From Clostridia bacterium (GTDB lineage Bacteria; Bacillota; Clostridia; Oscillospirales; CAG-272), in the NCBI GenBank assembly GCA_017443595.1, contig JAFSYU010000016.1, positions 1 to 64,000 on the forward strand: 64,000 bases of DNA, given 5' to 3'. A model generated the notes under the pieces. It saw only the letters and a program-made list of their open reading frames with translations, was not told where the DNA came from and did no database searches. The translations under genes and the position numbers were made by a program. This document shows, piece after piece, positions 52,728-62,716 of this stretch (positions are counted from its first letter, which is position 1; the number at the start of each line of letters is the position of its first letter).

Positions 52728-52751
52728 TATACAAAATACAAATTTTGTATA
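52728..52751. repeat. Perfect AT-rich inverted repeat upstream of the protease gene
   Basis: TATACAAAAT (52728-52737) and ATTTTGTATA (52742-52751) are perfect inverted repeats around ACAA, in the 191-bp gap between the polysaccharide operon and the protease gene. It may be an operator for the protease gene or a weak terminator of the operon; no G/C-rich terminator exists in this gap. Confidence 0.5.
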
Positions 52752-52845
52752 TTATATTAGTCAAATTAAGCCAAATAACGTACTTCCTGCAATTTTCCCG
52801 GTTTTTGCGCTTTATTAAAGTTAAATATCATATATTTCCTTATTA

Positions 52846-54975
52846 TCATCTGTAAGCGTCGTTTATTTCTTTAAATACGTCGCTTACTTTATTATAAGAT
52901 GATTTAAGACGCTCCTTATATTCTATTTTATCTAATCCGTCAAATCCGCTGTCGTACAGTTTTATCAAACCTTCTGTACCGCATCCTATAAGTATTCTGT
53001 CAAACTCCCGATATTCAAGTTTAGAATCCGTTGGCTTTATACAGATCTTTAATTTCGGATTTTTTATTCCCAACAGATACCACGCGATCCTTAATTCAAG
53101 CCTGCCGTCGCTCGCTATATAAAAATCGGCTAACGTATCTTCTTCAGCGTTGCCGTATTTCAGCAAGCCTGATTCACGGTACTGCGGCTGCAGCGTTTTA
53201 TCAAGCGTCGGTATATAAGTCTCATTTGAGTTATATTCATATATCCTATTGAAAATACCGCTGTTATTTTTATACAAAATTCTATTTTCTTTGCCGAAGA
53301 CATTCTTATAGACAGAATATTTATAGTAAAACACGTCTGAATTGGCGTCTGTAAGCATTCTTGTGTTATCCTTGCCACTTATTATTAACATATAGTCAAC
53401 ATATTCTTCAAATATTAGCTCATATTCTGTACAGTTATTGCTTCCGGCGCCTGAAACTGATATGGGAACGTACAGTTTATCATGATAAAAATCAAAGCCG
53501 TCCGGCAAGTCAATTACAAGATGCAGATATTCCGCGTCGAATAACGTCCCAATCTTGGTATTTTCAATATAAGTCGTATAATTCCATTCATCAGAATTGC
53601 CGTCCGGGCAGGCTTTTGACGCATCAAACGCAAGTAAACCGTAACCCTGCTCAGCGGACGACAGTTCATGCGTTCTGTCATTCGGATCAGCCGGCGTATA
53701 TACTTCCGTATTCCACGTACGCTTGAACCATTCATCCTGCCAGCTGAATATCAACCCGCCGCAGCAGCCGGCCTGAGCGATATCACGGCTCATTTGTGTA
53801 AGCAGTGTTCCCTGCTCATTTTCCGTCATATTTCCCTGCTTATATCCGTTGATCCCGTTATGCGCCATTCCGCGCGTTGTGGATAAACCGTATTCCGCTA
53901 TTAGAAGCGGCACGGTATGAACGGCTTTCAGTTCGTCTAAATACGCTTTATAATTGTCTTCAAATTCCGTATAATCATAACTCATAAAATCCGGATAATA
54001 CGGATATACGTCGTACGCGGCAAACAAACCGGGATAATAATTTTCTTTACTTATAATATTTTCCGTATTGACAGATACAGAATCGTTTTCTTCTTTGAAC
54101 GGCTCGGACGGGTGATCAAGTGTATCAAGCGGCTGCCAGTTAAGAAATGAAACGGGAGTCTGATGATCATAATATTCAGTCTCGTATTTTATAAGATGAT
54201 CTCCCACTTCACATAAAAACGCTTCAAACGGTTTTGAGTCTTCTTTTGTTTTGATGTAATCACCGTCCGATCCATTTATGTTGTTGTGATATCTGTTTGT
54301 ATCCGCCACGAATTCCGACGGATATTCAAGCCCTAAAATATAACCTATAACGTATTTTGAAATATCTTTATCGTACACGGCTTTTTTTATTCTGCCGTAT
54401 GAAGTATAATCGCTGTTTCCGTGGACTATATCTATCGTTTCCTTTGCAGCGCGTTTGAATGATGAAAGTATTTCGTCGTCGTATGCGTCGCCTATATCAT
54501 ACATGAGTTCTTCGTTGAACCATACGCCGTGCATAAGATAAAGAGTATTATCCGGATCATTTTTATTGTGATCGTACAGCGCTTTATAAAAATCCGGATT
54601 CATAACGGAAAATACGCGCACAGTATTTGCGTTCATTTGGCTGATATAAGAAAACCAGCGCATATAAGTATCGTACGATATATCCGGGCTTGACAGATCC
54701 GTTCCGGGCTCCGTAAAGCCTATGTCAACGCCGGTTATATATATCAGTTTTCCTTTATTATCGCCTGTGTTTTTATAAAAATAGCCGTTATTTGACGCAA
54801 AAAACGGAACGGAAACAAAACCCGTATCCGGCAGATCTATTATAAGATCCGGCGTCGGATACTCAATTTTTAAGTCTTTATTACACGATACTGAAGATGT
54901 AAGAATAAAAAGCGATAAGACCGATATGACTATCGGTTTTATCGCTTTTTTTGCTTCTGTAATAAACTGTATCAT
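52846..54975 (-). CDS. Lipoprotein with TIM-barrel glycoside-hydrolase-like domain (copy B)
   Basis: 709 residues. Lipobox Cys31 (TSSVSC) anchors it outside the membrane. The core (about 60-430) looks like a clan GH-A barrel: ITGVDIGFTEPG, MNANTVRVFS, a first Glu E217 in GYILGLEYPS (acid/base position) and a second E361 in LLIAEYGLSTTRG (nucleophile position), then GLIFSWQDEWFKRTW. A C-terminal beta domain (about 470-690) follows. It is a close relative of the next gene upstream and shares the whole domain order. The gene is last in the leftward operon and touches its neighbour. The GH family and sugar specificity are not known; processing of the operon's polysaccharide is the likeliest role. 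Confidence 0.85.
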   Translation of the reverse strand: MIQFITEAKKAIKPIVISVLSLFILTSSVSCNKDLKIEYPTPDLIIDLPDTGFVSVPFFASNNGYFYKNTGDNKGKLIYITGVDIGFTEPGTDLSSPDISYDTYMRWFSYISQMNANTVRVFSVMNPDFYKALYDHNKNDPDNTLYLMHGVWFNEELMYDIGDAYDDEILSSFKRAAKETIDIVHGNSDYTSYGRIKKAVYDKDISKYVIGYILGLEYPSEFVADTNRYHNNINGSDGDYIKTKEDSKPFEAFLCEVGDHLIKYETEYYDHQTPVSFLNWQPLDTLDHPSEPFKEENDSVSVNTENIISKENYYPGLFAAYDVYPYYPDFMSYDYTEFEDNYKAYLDELKAVHTVPLLIAEYGLSTTRGMAHNGINGYKQGNMTENEQGTLLTQMSRDIAQAGCCGGLIFSWQDEWFKRTWNTEVYTPADPNDRTHELSSAEQGYGLLAFDASKACPDGNSDEWNYTTYIENTKIGTLFDAEYLHLVIDLPDGFDFYHDKLYVPISVSGAGSNNCTEYELIFEEYVDYMLIISGKDNTRMLTDANSDVFYYKYSVYKNVFGKENRILYKNNSGIFNRIYEYNSNETYIPTLDKTLQPQYRESGLLKYGNAEEDTLADFYIASDGRLELRIAWYLLGIKNPKLKICIKPTDSKLEYREFDRILIGCGTEGLIKLYDSGFDGLDKIEYKERLKSSYNKVSDVFKEINDAYR

Positions 54976-57188
54976 TATTCGCCCGTTCTGTACTGTGCCA
55001 GATATTTTTGCAGTACGTAGTACGAAGGCTTCAGTCTTTCATGCCACGCAGGATATGACCAGCCTTTCTGAATATAACTTCCGTTAATTTCTATTTCTGC
55101 TTTTTCACCGGTTTTTGTTATGCCGAAACCGAATGAAAAACTGTCGTACGAAACGGTTGAAAACATCTGATCAGCGTAAAAGTCACCTATCTGCTGTTTT
55201 GTAGAAGGATCCATAACGTTTAACAGCTGCCACGGTATACGTATCTCAACACAGCCGGAGCCGTAGCAGAAATCCGCTAAGGATTCATACTTTTCAGACG
55301 AGGGATTTCCGTTGCCGTACTTCAGTTTTCCCGTCTCGTATACTTTGTCCTTTACCGTTTCGCCCGTGCCTTTAACGGTAAGATTGTATCCGTAGCACAT
55401 AAGCATATCGTCAAAATATCCGCTGTCTTTTTTACCTGAGTTTTCTTTCGGCAACACGTCTACAAGCATTTTGGATTCAACAAAATAATAACGGAACGCG
55501 TCGTAATATCTGTCAACAAGTATATGAGAATCGTTTGCGCCGTGTATCTTTATAAGGAAATCCGCGTAATCGTTAAAAGTAAGTCCGTAATCGCGCGCTC
55601 TTGCATTTCCCTGCCCTTCTATCGTGTTGATCGGGATAAACAGCGTATCGTTGTTGAAATCGTAATTTTCCGCTTTAACGCAAATATATAGGTATCTTTC
55701 ATCATTCTGAACGTATATCGCGCCATGATCCGTTGTTGCGACGGCAGAAACGCCCTCCCAGTCGGAATATTCGCCGTCTATATAGCAAACGCAATGACGC
55801 GATCCGGGATCGAACGCCAAAAGACCGAAGCTCTGTTCACTTGTCTGTATATTGCTCCAGTAAGCGCGATGGTCGGCTAAATCGAACATTACGTTGTTCC
55901 AAGTGCGTTTGAACCACTCATCCTGCCAGGTAAATACAAGACCGCCGGCGTATCCCGTCTCATAGATAGAATCGAACATATCGGTAAGCATTTCGCCCTG
56001 TTTTGTCTCGTCAACGCCGCCCTGATTATAGCCCATTATGCTCTCGTGCCCCATTCCGCGCGACGTCGGAATACCGAATTCCGCAACGAGTATGGGCAGA
56101 TTGTGGACAAGTTTGAGGTCTTTAAGATACGCCTCATACGGATTTACTTTGTTTTTTTCGTCTCTGTAACTTATATAGTCTTCCTGATAGTTAAGGCTGT
56201 CCGGATAATAAGGATAAATATGATAAGACGCAAACATACCCGCGGCAAATTTACGCGATTTGATACTTTCCGAGTTTACAACGGCTTTGTCTTCATCCTG
56301 ATACGGCTCGTTAGGATGTATCAGCGGGTCCGTTGTTATCCAGTTTGTGACCGCGAACGGAGACTGAAAATTATAAGTTTCGCTCTGTTTTTTAATAACG
56401 GCGTCGCCTACGCGGCATAAAAAAGCTTCAAACGGCGTTGACGACTGAGTATATAAATATTCTCCGTCATATTCACGTTTGTCGGGATGCTGTGAGTTTG
56501 TATTAAGAACAAGGTTGGGATCCCATTCTATACCGATTATCCAGCCGGCAAGCCAGCGTGATACGTCCGTGCGGTACGTTCCCGACGCTTCGCCGGGACT
56601 CGGTGCGACTACGGCGTTACCGTGGATTATGTCTACAAGCGTCAGCGCGTCTTCCATAAATCCGTTCAATATCTTTTCGTTTTCGGCGTAAACGTCGTTT
56701 AATCTGTCAATATCCTCCTCGTTTACCCAAACGCCCTGGTACAGATAAAGCGGATTGTCAGCGGTCTTGTTATAATCGTTCAACGCGAGATAAAACTGCG
56801 GTCCCATAGCAGTATAAACGCGGATACAGTTGCAGTTCATTGCGGAAATATATCCAAACCACCTGTAATAAGTCTCATACGAGATGCTCAGATCTCCCGG
56901 GAATAGTCCCGGTTCCGTAGCGCCTATATTTACGCCGGTCATAAACAGTTTACGCCATTCGCCCTCACGGAATACGTAAAAATTCTGACCGTCCGCTTTG
57001 AATCTGTAATGGATATCCGTTTCAATATCCGTAAATTCATCCGCGTTCTTTACAAGGTCCGTGCTTTCCTGTTCTTTTTTTCTGAAAATGGATAACTGGT
57101 GGATACCGAAAGGAGCTAAAAGGCCCGTCTGAGCCAGTATAAAAAGGCATACGAGCGTTACTGCAACGGTAATAATGACTTTTTTCAC
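54975..57188 (-). CDS. Membrane-anchored TIM-barrel glycoside-hydrolase-like protein (copy A)
   Basis: 737 residues with an N-terminal membrane helix (about 3-22) instead of a lipobox. The barrel domain has MTGVNIGATEPG, MNCNCIRVYT, E221 in WIIGIEWDP and E370 in ILVAEFGIPTSRG, then GLVFTWQDEWFKRTW. The C-terminal beta domain includes YLYICVKAENYDF and VEIRIPWQLLNV. Both putative catalytic Glu are present, about 149 residues apart as in GH-A enzymes. The end and start codons overlap with both neighbouring genes, the glycosyltransferase upstream by 4 bases. It is a paralogue of copy B. It may trim, transfer or release the polymer made by the glycosyltransferase. Confidence 0.87.
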   Translation of the reverse strand: MKKVIITVAVTLVCLFILAQTGLLAPFGIHQLSIFRKKEQESTDLVKNADEFTDIETDIHYRFKADGQNFYVFREGEWRKLFMTGVNIGATEPGLFPGDLSISYETYYRWFGYISAMNCNCIRVYTAMGPQFYLALNDYNKTADNPLYLYQGVWVNEEDIDRLNDVYAENEKILNGFMEDALTLVDIIHGNAVVAPSPGEASGTYRTDVSRWLAGWIIGIEWDPNLVLNTNSQHPDKREYDGEYLYTQSSTPFEAFLCRVGDAVIKKQSETYNFQSPFAVTNWITTDPLIHPNEPYQDEDKAVVNSESIKSRKFAAGMFASYHIYPYYPDSLNYQEDYISYRDEKNKVNPYEAYLKDLKLVHNLPILVAEFGIPTSRGMGHESIMGYNQGGVDETKQGEMLTDMFDSIYETGYAGGLVFTWQDEWFKRTWNNVMFDLADHRAYWSNIQTSEQSFGLLAFDPGSRHCVCYIDGEYSDWEGVSAVATTDHGAIYVQNDERYLYICVKAENYDFNNDTLFIPINTIEGQGNARARDYGLTFNDYADFLIKIHGANDSHILVDRYYDAFRYYFVESKMLVDVLPKENSGKKDSGYFDDMLMCYGYNLTVKGTGETVKDKVYETGKLKYGNGNPSSEKYESLADFCYGSGCVEIRIPWQLLNVMDPSTKQQIGDFYADQMFSTVSYDSFSFGFGITKTGEKAEIEINGSYIQKGWSYPAWHERLKPSYYVLQKYLAQYRTGE

Positions 57189-58597
57189 TGTTCAAACTCC
57201 TTTCTCTTGATCTTTCCCCAGCTTCTGCGGAGCTTTCTGTATTTGATTATACCTTCAACTCTGAAAAGCGATATAAGCTGTCTGTAACCGAAATTTTCAA
57301 GCAGCGAGTAAAGCGATATCATAATGCTCTGCTTTACGGACATTGTTGTCTTATGCGTTAGCTGTTCAAGAACCAGACTGCCTTCTGAGAGTATAACGCC
57401 CAAAAGCACCGCCAAAAGGAAATACGTTACAAAGAAGAATATGTTAAGCTCTCCCATAAGAAGCGAAAACGGTATAAGAAAATATCCAATAGTTTCGATA
57501 AGCGCACCGAACAGCTCGAATATCCAGTTATAAGGTATTGAAAACAGTCCGACAAATCCGTAACGAGGATTTAAAAACATGGTGCGGTGTCTTATGAGCG
57601 TGTCCATAAGACCGACCTGCCAGCGGCGGCGCTGACTGCGAAGGTCATGGAGCGACATAGGGCCCTGCGTCCAGCAGACAGCTTCTTCATTGAATATTAT
57701 CCTGTATTTCTGCTTGTGCTTTTTCATATAGTGATGGATGTTCACTATAATTTCCATATCTTCGCCGATAGTATCCGTCTTGTATCCGCCAACGTCTATA
57801 ACGGTTTGTTTTCTGAAAAGTCCGAATGCGCCGGAAACTATAAGTATGGAGTTTGCGGCGGACCAGAACACACGTCCGGACAAAAACGAGCGGTAATATT
57901 CAACTATCTGGAATCTTTCAACGAGATGCTCCGGAACTGAAAATCCTTTGAATTCTCCGTCAACAATTTTTGATCCGTTTGCTATGCGAACAATTCCGCC
58001 GGCGCAAACGGTCCTTGAATCTTTGATGAAGTCAAGCGACAGTTTAAGCAAAGCGTCTTTTTCTATACGCGAGTCCGCGTCAAGACACGTGAACAGCGGA
58101 TATGAAGAAGCGTTTATACCGGCGTTGAGCGCGTCGGATTTACCTCCGTTTTCCTTATCCACAAAAAGTAAATTAGGATAATTGCGGCTGTAATAAACGC
58201 CGTTTACTTTTTTTGTCTGTATTATCATACGGGCTGATGATTCGATCGGATGCATATTGAAAGCGTCTATAATAAGCTGCCTCGTTTTATCCGTAGATCC
58301 GTCGTTTACGACTATTATCTCGAAATGCGGATAATTGATCTTCATCAGCGACTTGACGTTCTGTACGATATTCTCCTGTTCGTTATACGCCGGTATTATA
58401 AGCGATATGGGAAGCAGGTTTTCGCTTTCCGTATAGCGTTTGAAATCGTTTGAATACTGCTTGTTGTGATCTTTTCTTACTCTTGCAAAAGATACAAAAA
58501 GCTGAATAATATATATAATACTGAGTACGATCGTAAACGTCATACAGAAATAGTTGAATATAACTATAAAATGTCTTACAACGGTAAAAAAACTCAT
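57185..58597 (-). CDS. Processive family-2 glycosyltransferase (membrane polysaccharide synthase)
   Basis: A 470-residue BcsA/PgaC/HAS-type synthase. An N-terminal membrane helix (about 12-38) precedes the GT-A domain: IPAYNEQENI and VVNDGSTDKT, DADSR (173-177), GED (278-280) and QRRRW (322-326). The last is the mark of processive synthases that polymerise and extrude the chain. Several C-terminal membrane helices (about 345-430) would form the channel. No PilZ domain is present, so any c-di-GMP control must act through another protein. Cellulose, PNAG and hyaluronan-like products are all possible; none can be chosen from sequence. Confidence 0.93.
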   Translation of the reverse strand: MSFFTVVRHFIVIFNYFCMTFTIVLSIIYIIQLFVSFARVRKDHNKQYSNDFKRYTESENLLPISLIIPAYNEQENIVQNVKSLMKINYPHFEIIVVNDGSTDKTRQLIIDAFNMHPIESSARMIIQTKKVNGVYYSRNYPNLLFVDKENGGKSDALNAGINASSYPLFTCLDADSRIEKDALLKLSLDFIKDSRTVCAGGIVRIANGSKIVDGEFKGFSVPEHLVERFQIVEYYRSFLSGRVFWSAANSILIVSGAFGLFRKQTVIDVGGYKTDTIGEDMEIIVNIHHYMKKHKQKYRIIFNEEAVCWTQGPMSLHDLRSQRRRWQVGLMDTLIRHRTMFLNPRYGFVGLFSIPYNWIFELFGALIETIGYFLIPFSLLMGELNIFFFVTYFLLAVLLGVILSEGSLVLEQLTHKTTMSVKQSIMISLYSLLENFGYRQLISLFRVEGIIKYRKLRRSWGKIKRKEFEQ

Positions 58598-58613
58598 CTG
58601 TAAAGCTCCAAAA

Positions 58614-59690
58614 TCATAATTCTATCTCTTTATACAGAACGCTCTTGAGCGCGTCTGCGGCAAATCTGTCGTAACCGGATAATATCTCTTCAATGTCTTT
58701 GGGAGACACGTTCATGCTTACAAGTGCTTTTGCAGCCGTCTGGCGTACCCACCATTCTTTATCGTACAGTCCGCTTTTTACTACACGTAACGCCGACGGC
58801 GAGTTTATGTGCGCAAGTCCCTGCAGCGCCGCGCTTCTTATTACCCAGTCGTTATTCTGCGCGGCTATACAGAACGTCTGCTCGTCCTCCGGATCGCCGA
58901 AAGGCGCAAGCGCTTTGATACACGCTATTTGAAGTTGTTTGTCGTTTTCCGTAAAACCGAGCTGATACATTTGTTTGAATTCTTTCAGCTTGAACGGAGC
59001 CATTGCTTTTATAACAGTACATTTCATATAATGATTGCAGTCTGACAACAACAGTTTTGAAAGCTCGGCCCTGTCACCTTTGAATTCATCATAAAATTCA
59101 TTTATCATTCTTGCGGAATAAGTTTTGTCTCCCTGTATCTGTTTTATGTAATTGCAGACGCTTTGCGCGTCGCCTAACGTACACAGCGCCATTGCGGCGT
59201 TATACGACAGATCTCTGTCTGCCGCTTCCGTAAGTTTAACAAAAGTTTCTTTATACTGTACCGCTCCCATATCGGCAAGACGTCTGCAGGCGTAGCCCTT
59301 ATGATAAACGTCGCCGTTTGCAAGCATTTCAGCATATATCTCAACAGGTTTTACTTTTTCGTCAACAAGCGCGATTATCCTGTCTATCTGCTCTATATCA
59401 TCGTCTTTGTGATTTTCTTTCGCGCGTTTAAAACATTCAAGAGCAAGCTCGTAAGATTCCGCACATCCGCCTATCTTTTCCGCAAGCGTGCATATCTGTT
59501 GATCAAGCGCGTTATCCGTTGGAGCGTAAATAGTGCTTTCTATCAGTACGGTAAGCTGCTTTTCTAAATATTCGGTTGTATTTTTTTCGTTTTCGTGTCG
59601 CTGCGCAAGTCTGAAATGTATTATATATTCAATCACTGTAACGATGATGCAAAATATAATACCGGCAACGCCCCATAGCTCATATTTCAA
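58614..59690 (-). CDS. Membrane-anchored HEAT-repeat protein
   Basis: 358 residues: one N-terminal membrane helix (about 5-28), a helical region, then a series of HEAT-like repeats from about 125 to the end (for example YACRRLADMGA, YNAAMALCTLGD, IACIKALAPFGD, IRSAALQGLAHI, VRQTAAKALVSM). Such solenoids bind partner proteins. It sits between the pseudohydrolase and the glycosyltransferase genes with 13-16 base gaps. A scaffold or regulatory subunit of the membrane synthase is a reasonable inference, in the way TPR proteins serve in other secretion systems. No catalytic motif. Confidence 0.85.
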   Translation of the reverse strand: MKYELWGVAGIIFCIIVTVIEYIIHFRLAQRHENEKNTTEYLEKQLTVLIESTIYAPTDNALDQQICTLAEKIGGCAESYELALECFKRAKENHKDDDIEQIDRIIALVDEKVKPVEIYAEMLANGDVYHKGYACRRLADMGAVQYKETFVKLTEAADRDLSYNAAMALCTLGDAQSVCNYIKQIQGDKTYSARMINEFYDEFKGDRAELSKLLLSDCNHYMKCTVIKAMAPFKLKEFKQMYQLGFTENDKQLQIACIKALAPFGDPEDEQTFCIAAQNNDWVIRSAALQGLAHINSPSALRVVKSGLYDKEWWVRQTAAKALVSMNVSPKDIEEILSGYDRFAADALKSVLYKEIEL

Positions 59691-59703
59691 AATAGATCAC
59701 CTG

Positions 59704-62700
59704 TTATTTACCGGAAAAGTATTTTTTTATCGCCGTGTAGCTTTCCTTTTCTCTTAATACGTACTGTTTTACTTCTTTTAATTCCCATTTGAACGTCTTA
59801 TATCCCGGATCTGATTTGGCGCGCGGAAACGCGTAAAGCATATCGCCGCTGCCGCGTTCGCCTATCATAAGCGATATAAGCATACCGTTTGTCATAACGG
59901 TGTGAGCCTGTTCTCTGCCCTCAAGATCTTTGTCGTTTATAACGAGCATTGCGTTAGGGTCGGTAACGTTTAGCCACGTCCACGGCAGGCGGATGTAAAT
60001 CGTCGTACCGGTCTGGTAAAACTGATTGTCGCCGCTTGAAAATCCACCGTATGTAAGCTTTGTTACCTTATCGAATTTTCCGTCGTACATCTCCTTTGTA
60101 TATGCCGTGCCGCCGTCTCTGTTATACGTCGGTATAACGTATAATACCGCGTTTTGCTTGCTGTCAAACCTTAATACGTATTCCATGCCGGATAGCGAGT
60201 TATGCGTGAATTCGGAAGAATAGTAATATTCACCGTCGTTGCGCTGATACGTGTCAAGTCCAATGAACAGCGCCTCGTTTTTGTAATCTATATCATCCGA
60301 TAACTGTACGGTTATATACAGATATTCTTCGTTTGCTGACATGAGGATATGCTGCAGCCTGTCGTCGTCTGACAGCATCAATCCGACGCTTTCCGGTGCT
60401 GCGGCCTCAGTTGCGATAAGTCCGGCAGACTGGCTTTCATCGCATTTGTTATGCCAGTTTGCGTTATCCGAAAGCGGAACGGTGTAAACGGACATTTTAT
60501 CGTCCACCGGTGTCCAGTCGTCGTTAAGATCGAATATTACGGGTCCTAAAAGATTTGCGCTGTTTACCGCGTTAAGAACGGTTATTATGCGCTCGCCCTG
60601 CTCCGCTTCCGTCACCGCGCTTTGACCTAATACTGCGTTTACGTTTGAATACCTGATACCGCTTACGATAACGTTATCATACGCTTTCGCGGTTTCACGG
60701 AAAAGCTTCTCATAACCGGATGCGGTGCTCTTCTCTTCCTTTGCGTATTCGTTTAAAAGCGATTTGTCTAAATTAACGTCAATAAATTCATAGCGTTTGT
60801 TTTCATCACCGAAAACCGCATGCGCGTTTATCGCGCCGTTTTCTGTTTTGAATTTTGTACCGTCAAACGCGCGCATATCCGAATGAAGCGCAACGGGGCT
60901 GAAATAACCGTATTCTTTTGCGTGGAACTTGAAAACACAGTCAACGAGATAAGAACAGAAACCTTCTGTTGCCGAAGCGCTTTTTGAGTACGTGGCTTTA
61001 TATGAATACGTATCGCTGACTTTCAGGTCCGTAACGTCTATCGAATATCCGAGGATATAAGCGGATACGTCCGTGAAATACGCGGAATCTGATATTAACT
61101 CATCCGATAACGAATCACCGTGAAGCGCTCTAATCACGCTTTCGGTCTTTTTGACGCAGTTTTCTTCATTTACCTCATCCGGCAGATTTATCGTCTGAAT
61201 TATATATACGTTTTTGTCGCCGGACGATTTGTTGTACTTATACAAAGCCGAGTAAAACTCCGGCGGGAGCAGATCTTTTACGTAAATGCAGTTTGCGCCG
61301 AGATCCACGGCGTAGTAGATCAGCTTTTCATAATACGTAAGATCGCGTATATAATCGCTTCCGCCCGGCTCATGCGCGGTTATGCTGACGGATCTGAGCG
61401 GAAAATCAGCCCAGCTGTCGTTTACGTAGATCTGGAAAGTACCGCCGCTGATACGCGCGACGTCCGCGTGTTCCGTTTTATTTTCTTCAATATAATTTGA
61501 CTGCTGCGTATCTTTTAAAATATGACGTATCAGCGGATCGTAGAAGCGCCAGAAGAAATGCGTTATATCGCCCTGCGTATCATAGGAGATCAATTTAAAG
61601 AATTGATTTGCAAACAGGAATTTGTTGTATCTTGACCCTGACGTATAGTCGTCAAAATCTCCTGAAAAATAATATACAGGAGCGTGATTGGCGGCGGTTT
61701 TACGCGTTATTGCCGTAAATCTCGGATATTTGGACACTTCTTTAAAGCGTTCCATTCCGTTTGTATTCAAGTCAAATTCAAACGTAGCTATTGATTCAGA
61801 ACCGTAATTAGCTTCAACGAGTTCAAACCAGTTGTAGAAGTTACAGCCGCTAACGCCGGAAAATTCGCTTTTATACTCATCGTTTACGTAAATTTTAAGT
61901 AAGTTGGAAGAGTTGAAATCCTCGTTCTGCTGAAAAACAAGTATCTTTCCGTTTTCCGAGCATAAGAGTATGCCGGGGCCGCTGAATCTCCATTCTATAC
62001 CTTCCTGCTGTTCATACATAGGCTTTGCCCAGTCCGGCAGGTCGTTGAAATTCTGCAGATCCTGTATAAATCTTCCCACCCAGCCCGTCGGCGTCACTCC
62101 TAACAGATCCGTCAACTGTGATCTGACGGACTGCGTCATGGGTGTGTTGAATATAGTCATTTCCCCTATTATTGCGGAGCCGTTTTCGTAAGCGTGCGAA
62201 ATAACAGACATATCGTCCACCGTTATGCCGTCAGTCAAAGGATCGCCTCCGTCGTAATATCCGAAATTGTCGTTGCTTATGCCGTACGCGTCGGTTATAT
62301 AGAGCAGATCCGGCATTGCTTTTATGTTCTTTATCTGTTTATTACCGTTCAGTTTTCCTTCTTCATTAAGGATCGGTCCGTAATAATCGTTTTTATAATC
62401 GTAATATGTGCCGTCGCGTTTTACGTATTTCTGCTGATTCAGTATCCAGTAAAAGCCGTAATGCTTGCGATACATATTGCTCTTATCTGATTTGTTTTCT
62501 CCGGAATACGGTAAAACGGTTTTGTCTATAACGGCTACGTCAAGCGTTTTTTTAGGTATGAAAAACCAGCCTACGAATACAACTAACAACGCCAAAAGGA
62601 GAATCAAAGGTATTATGTAATACCATTTGACTTTTTTTCTTTTTACGACGTTTTTTAACGCAATATCAGTAAATTCCTTTTGTTTTGCGTCTTTTTCTGT

Positions 62701-62712
62701 ATTAGTGTCCAT
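59704..62712 (-). CDS. Large membrane protein with inactive glycoside-hydrolase-like module (copy C)
   Basis: 1002 residues. A cytoplasmic tail and one membrane helix (about 30-52) are followed by a roughly 350-residue alpha/beta region (strands LDVAVIDKTV, PDLLYITDAYG, GSAIIGEMTIF; possibly Rossmann-like). Residues about 420-960 align with copies A and B: TEAEQG with TENEQG, GPVIFDLNDDW with GGLIFSWQDEW, YLYITVQLSDDIDY with YLYICVKAENYDF, and IYIRLPWTWLNV with VEIRIPWQLLNV. At both catalytic positions Glu is replaced (S557 in YILGYSID; G685 in VIVSGIRY). I infer a non-catalytic, polymer-binding or scaffold subunit. The start is coupled to the HD-GYP gene 4 bases upstream. Confidence 0.82.
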   Translation of the reverse strand: MDTNTEKDAKQKEFTDIALKNVVKRKKVKWYYIIPLILLLALLVVFVGWFFIPKKTLDVAVIDKTVLPYSGENKSDKSNMYRKHYGFYWILNQQKYVKRDGTYYDYKNDYYGPILNEEGKLNGNKQIKNIKAMPDLLYITDAYGISNDNFGYYDGGDPLTDGITVDDMSVISHAYENGSAIIGEMTIFNTPMTQSVRSQLTDLLGVTPTGWVGRFIQDLQNFNDLPDWAKPMYEQQEGIEWRFSGPGILLCSENGKILVFQQNEDFNSSNLLKIYVNDEYKSEFSGVSGCNFYNWFELVEANYGSESIATFEFDLNTNGMERFKEVSKYPRFTAITRKTAANHAPVYYFSGDFDDYTSGSRYNKFLFANQFFKLISYDTQGDITHFFWRFYDPLIRHILKDTQQSNYIEENKTEHADVARISGGTFQIYVNDSWADFPLRSVSITAHEPGGSDYIRDLTYYEKLIYYAVDLGANCIYVKDLLPPEFYSALYKYNKSSGDKNVYIIQTINLPDEVNEENCVKKTESVIRALHGDSLSDELISDSAYFTDVSAYILGYSIDVTDLKVSDTYSYKATYSKSASATEGFCSYLVDCVFKFHAKEYGYFSPVALHSDMRAFDGTKFKTENGAINAHAVFGDENKRYEFIDVNLDKSLLNEYAKEEKSTASGYEKLFRETAKAYDNVIVSGIRYSNVNAVLGQSAVTEAEQGERIITVLNAVNSANLLGPVIFDLNDDWTPVDDKMSVYTVPLSDNANWHNKCDESQSAGLIATEAAAPESVGLMLSDDDRLQHILMSANEEYLYITVQLSDDIDYKNEALFIGLDTYQRNDGEYYYSSEFTHNSLSGMEYVLRFDSKQNAVLYVIPTYNRDGGTAYTKEMYDGKFDKVTKLTYGGFSSGDNQFYQTGTTIYIRLPWTWLNVTDPNAMLVINDKDLEGREQAHTVMTNGMLISLMIGERGSGDMLYAFPRAKSDPGYKTFKWELKEVKQYVLREKESYTAIKKYFSGK

Positions 62713-62716
62713 TATA

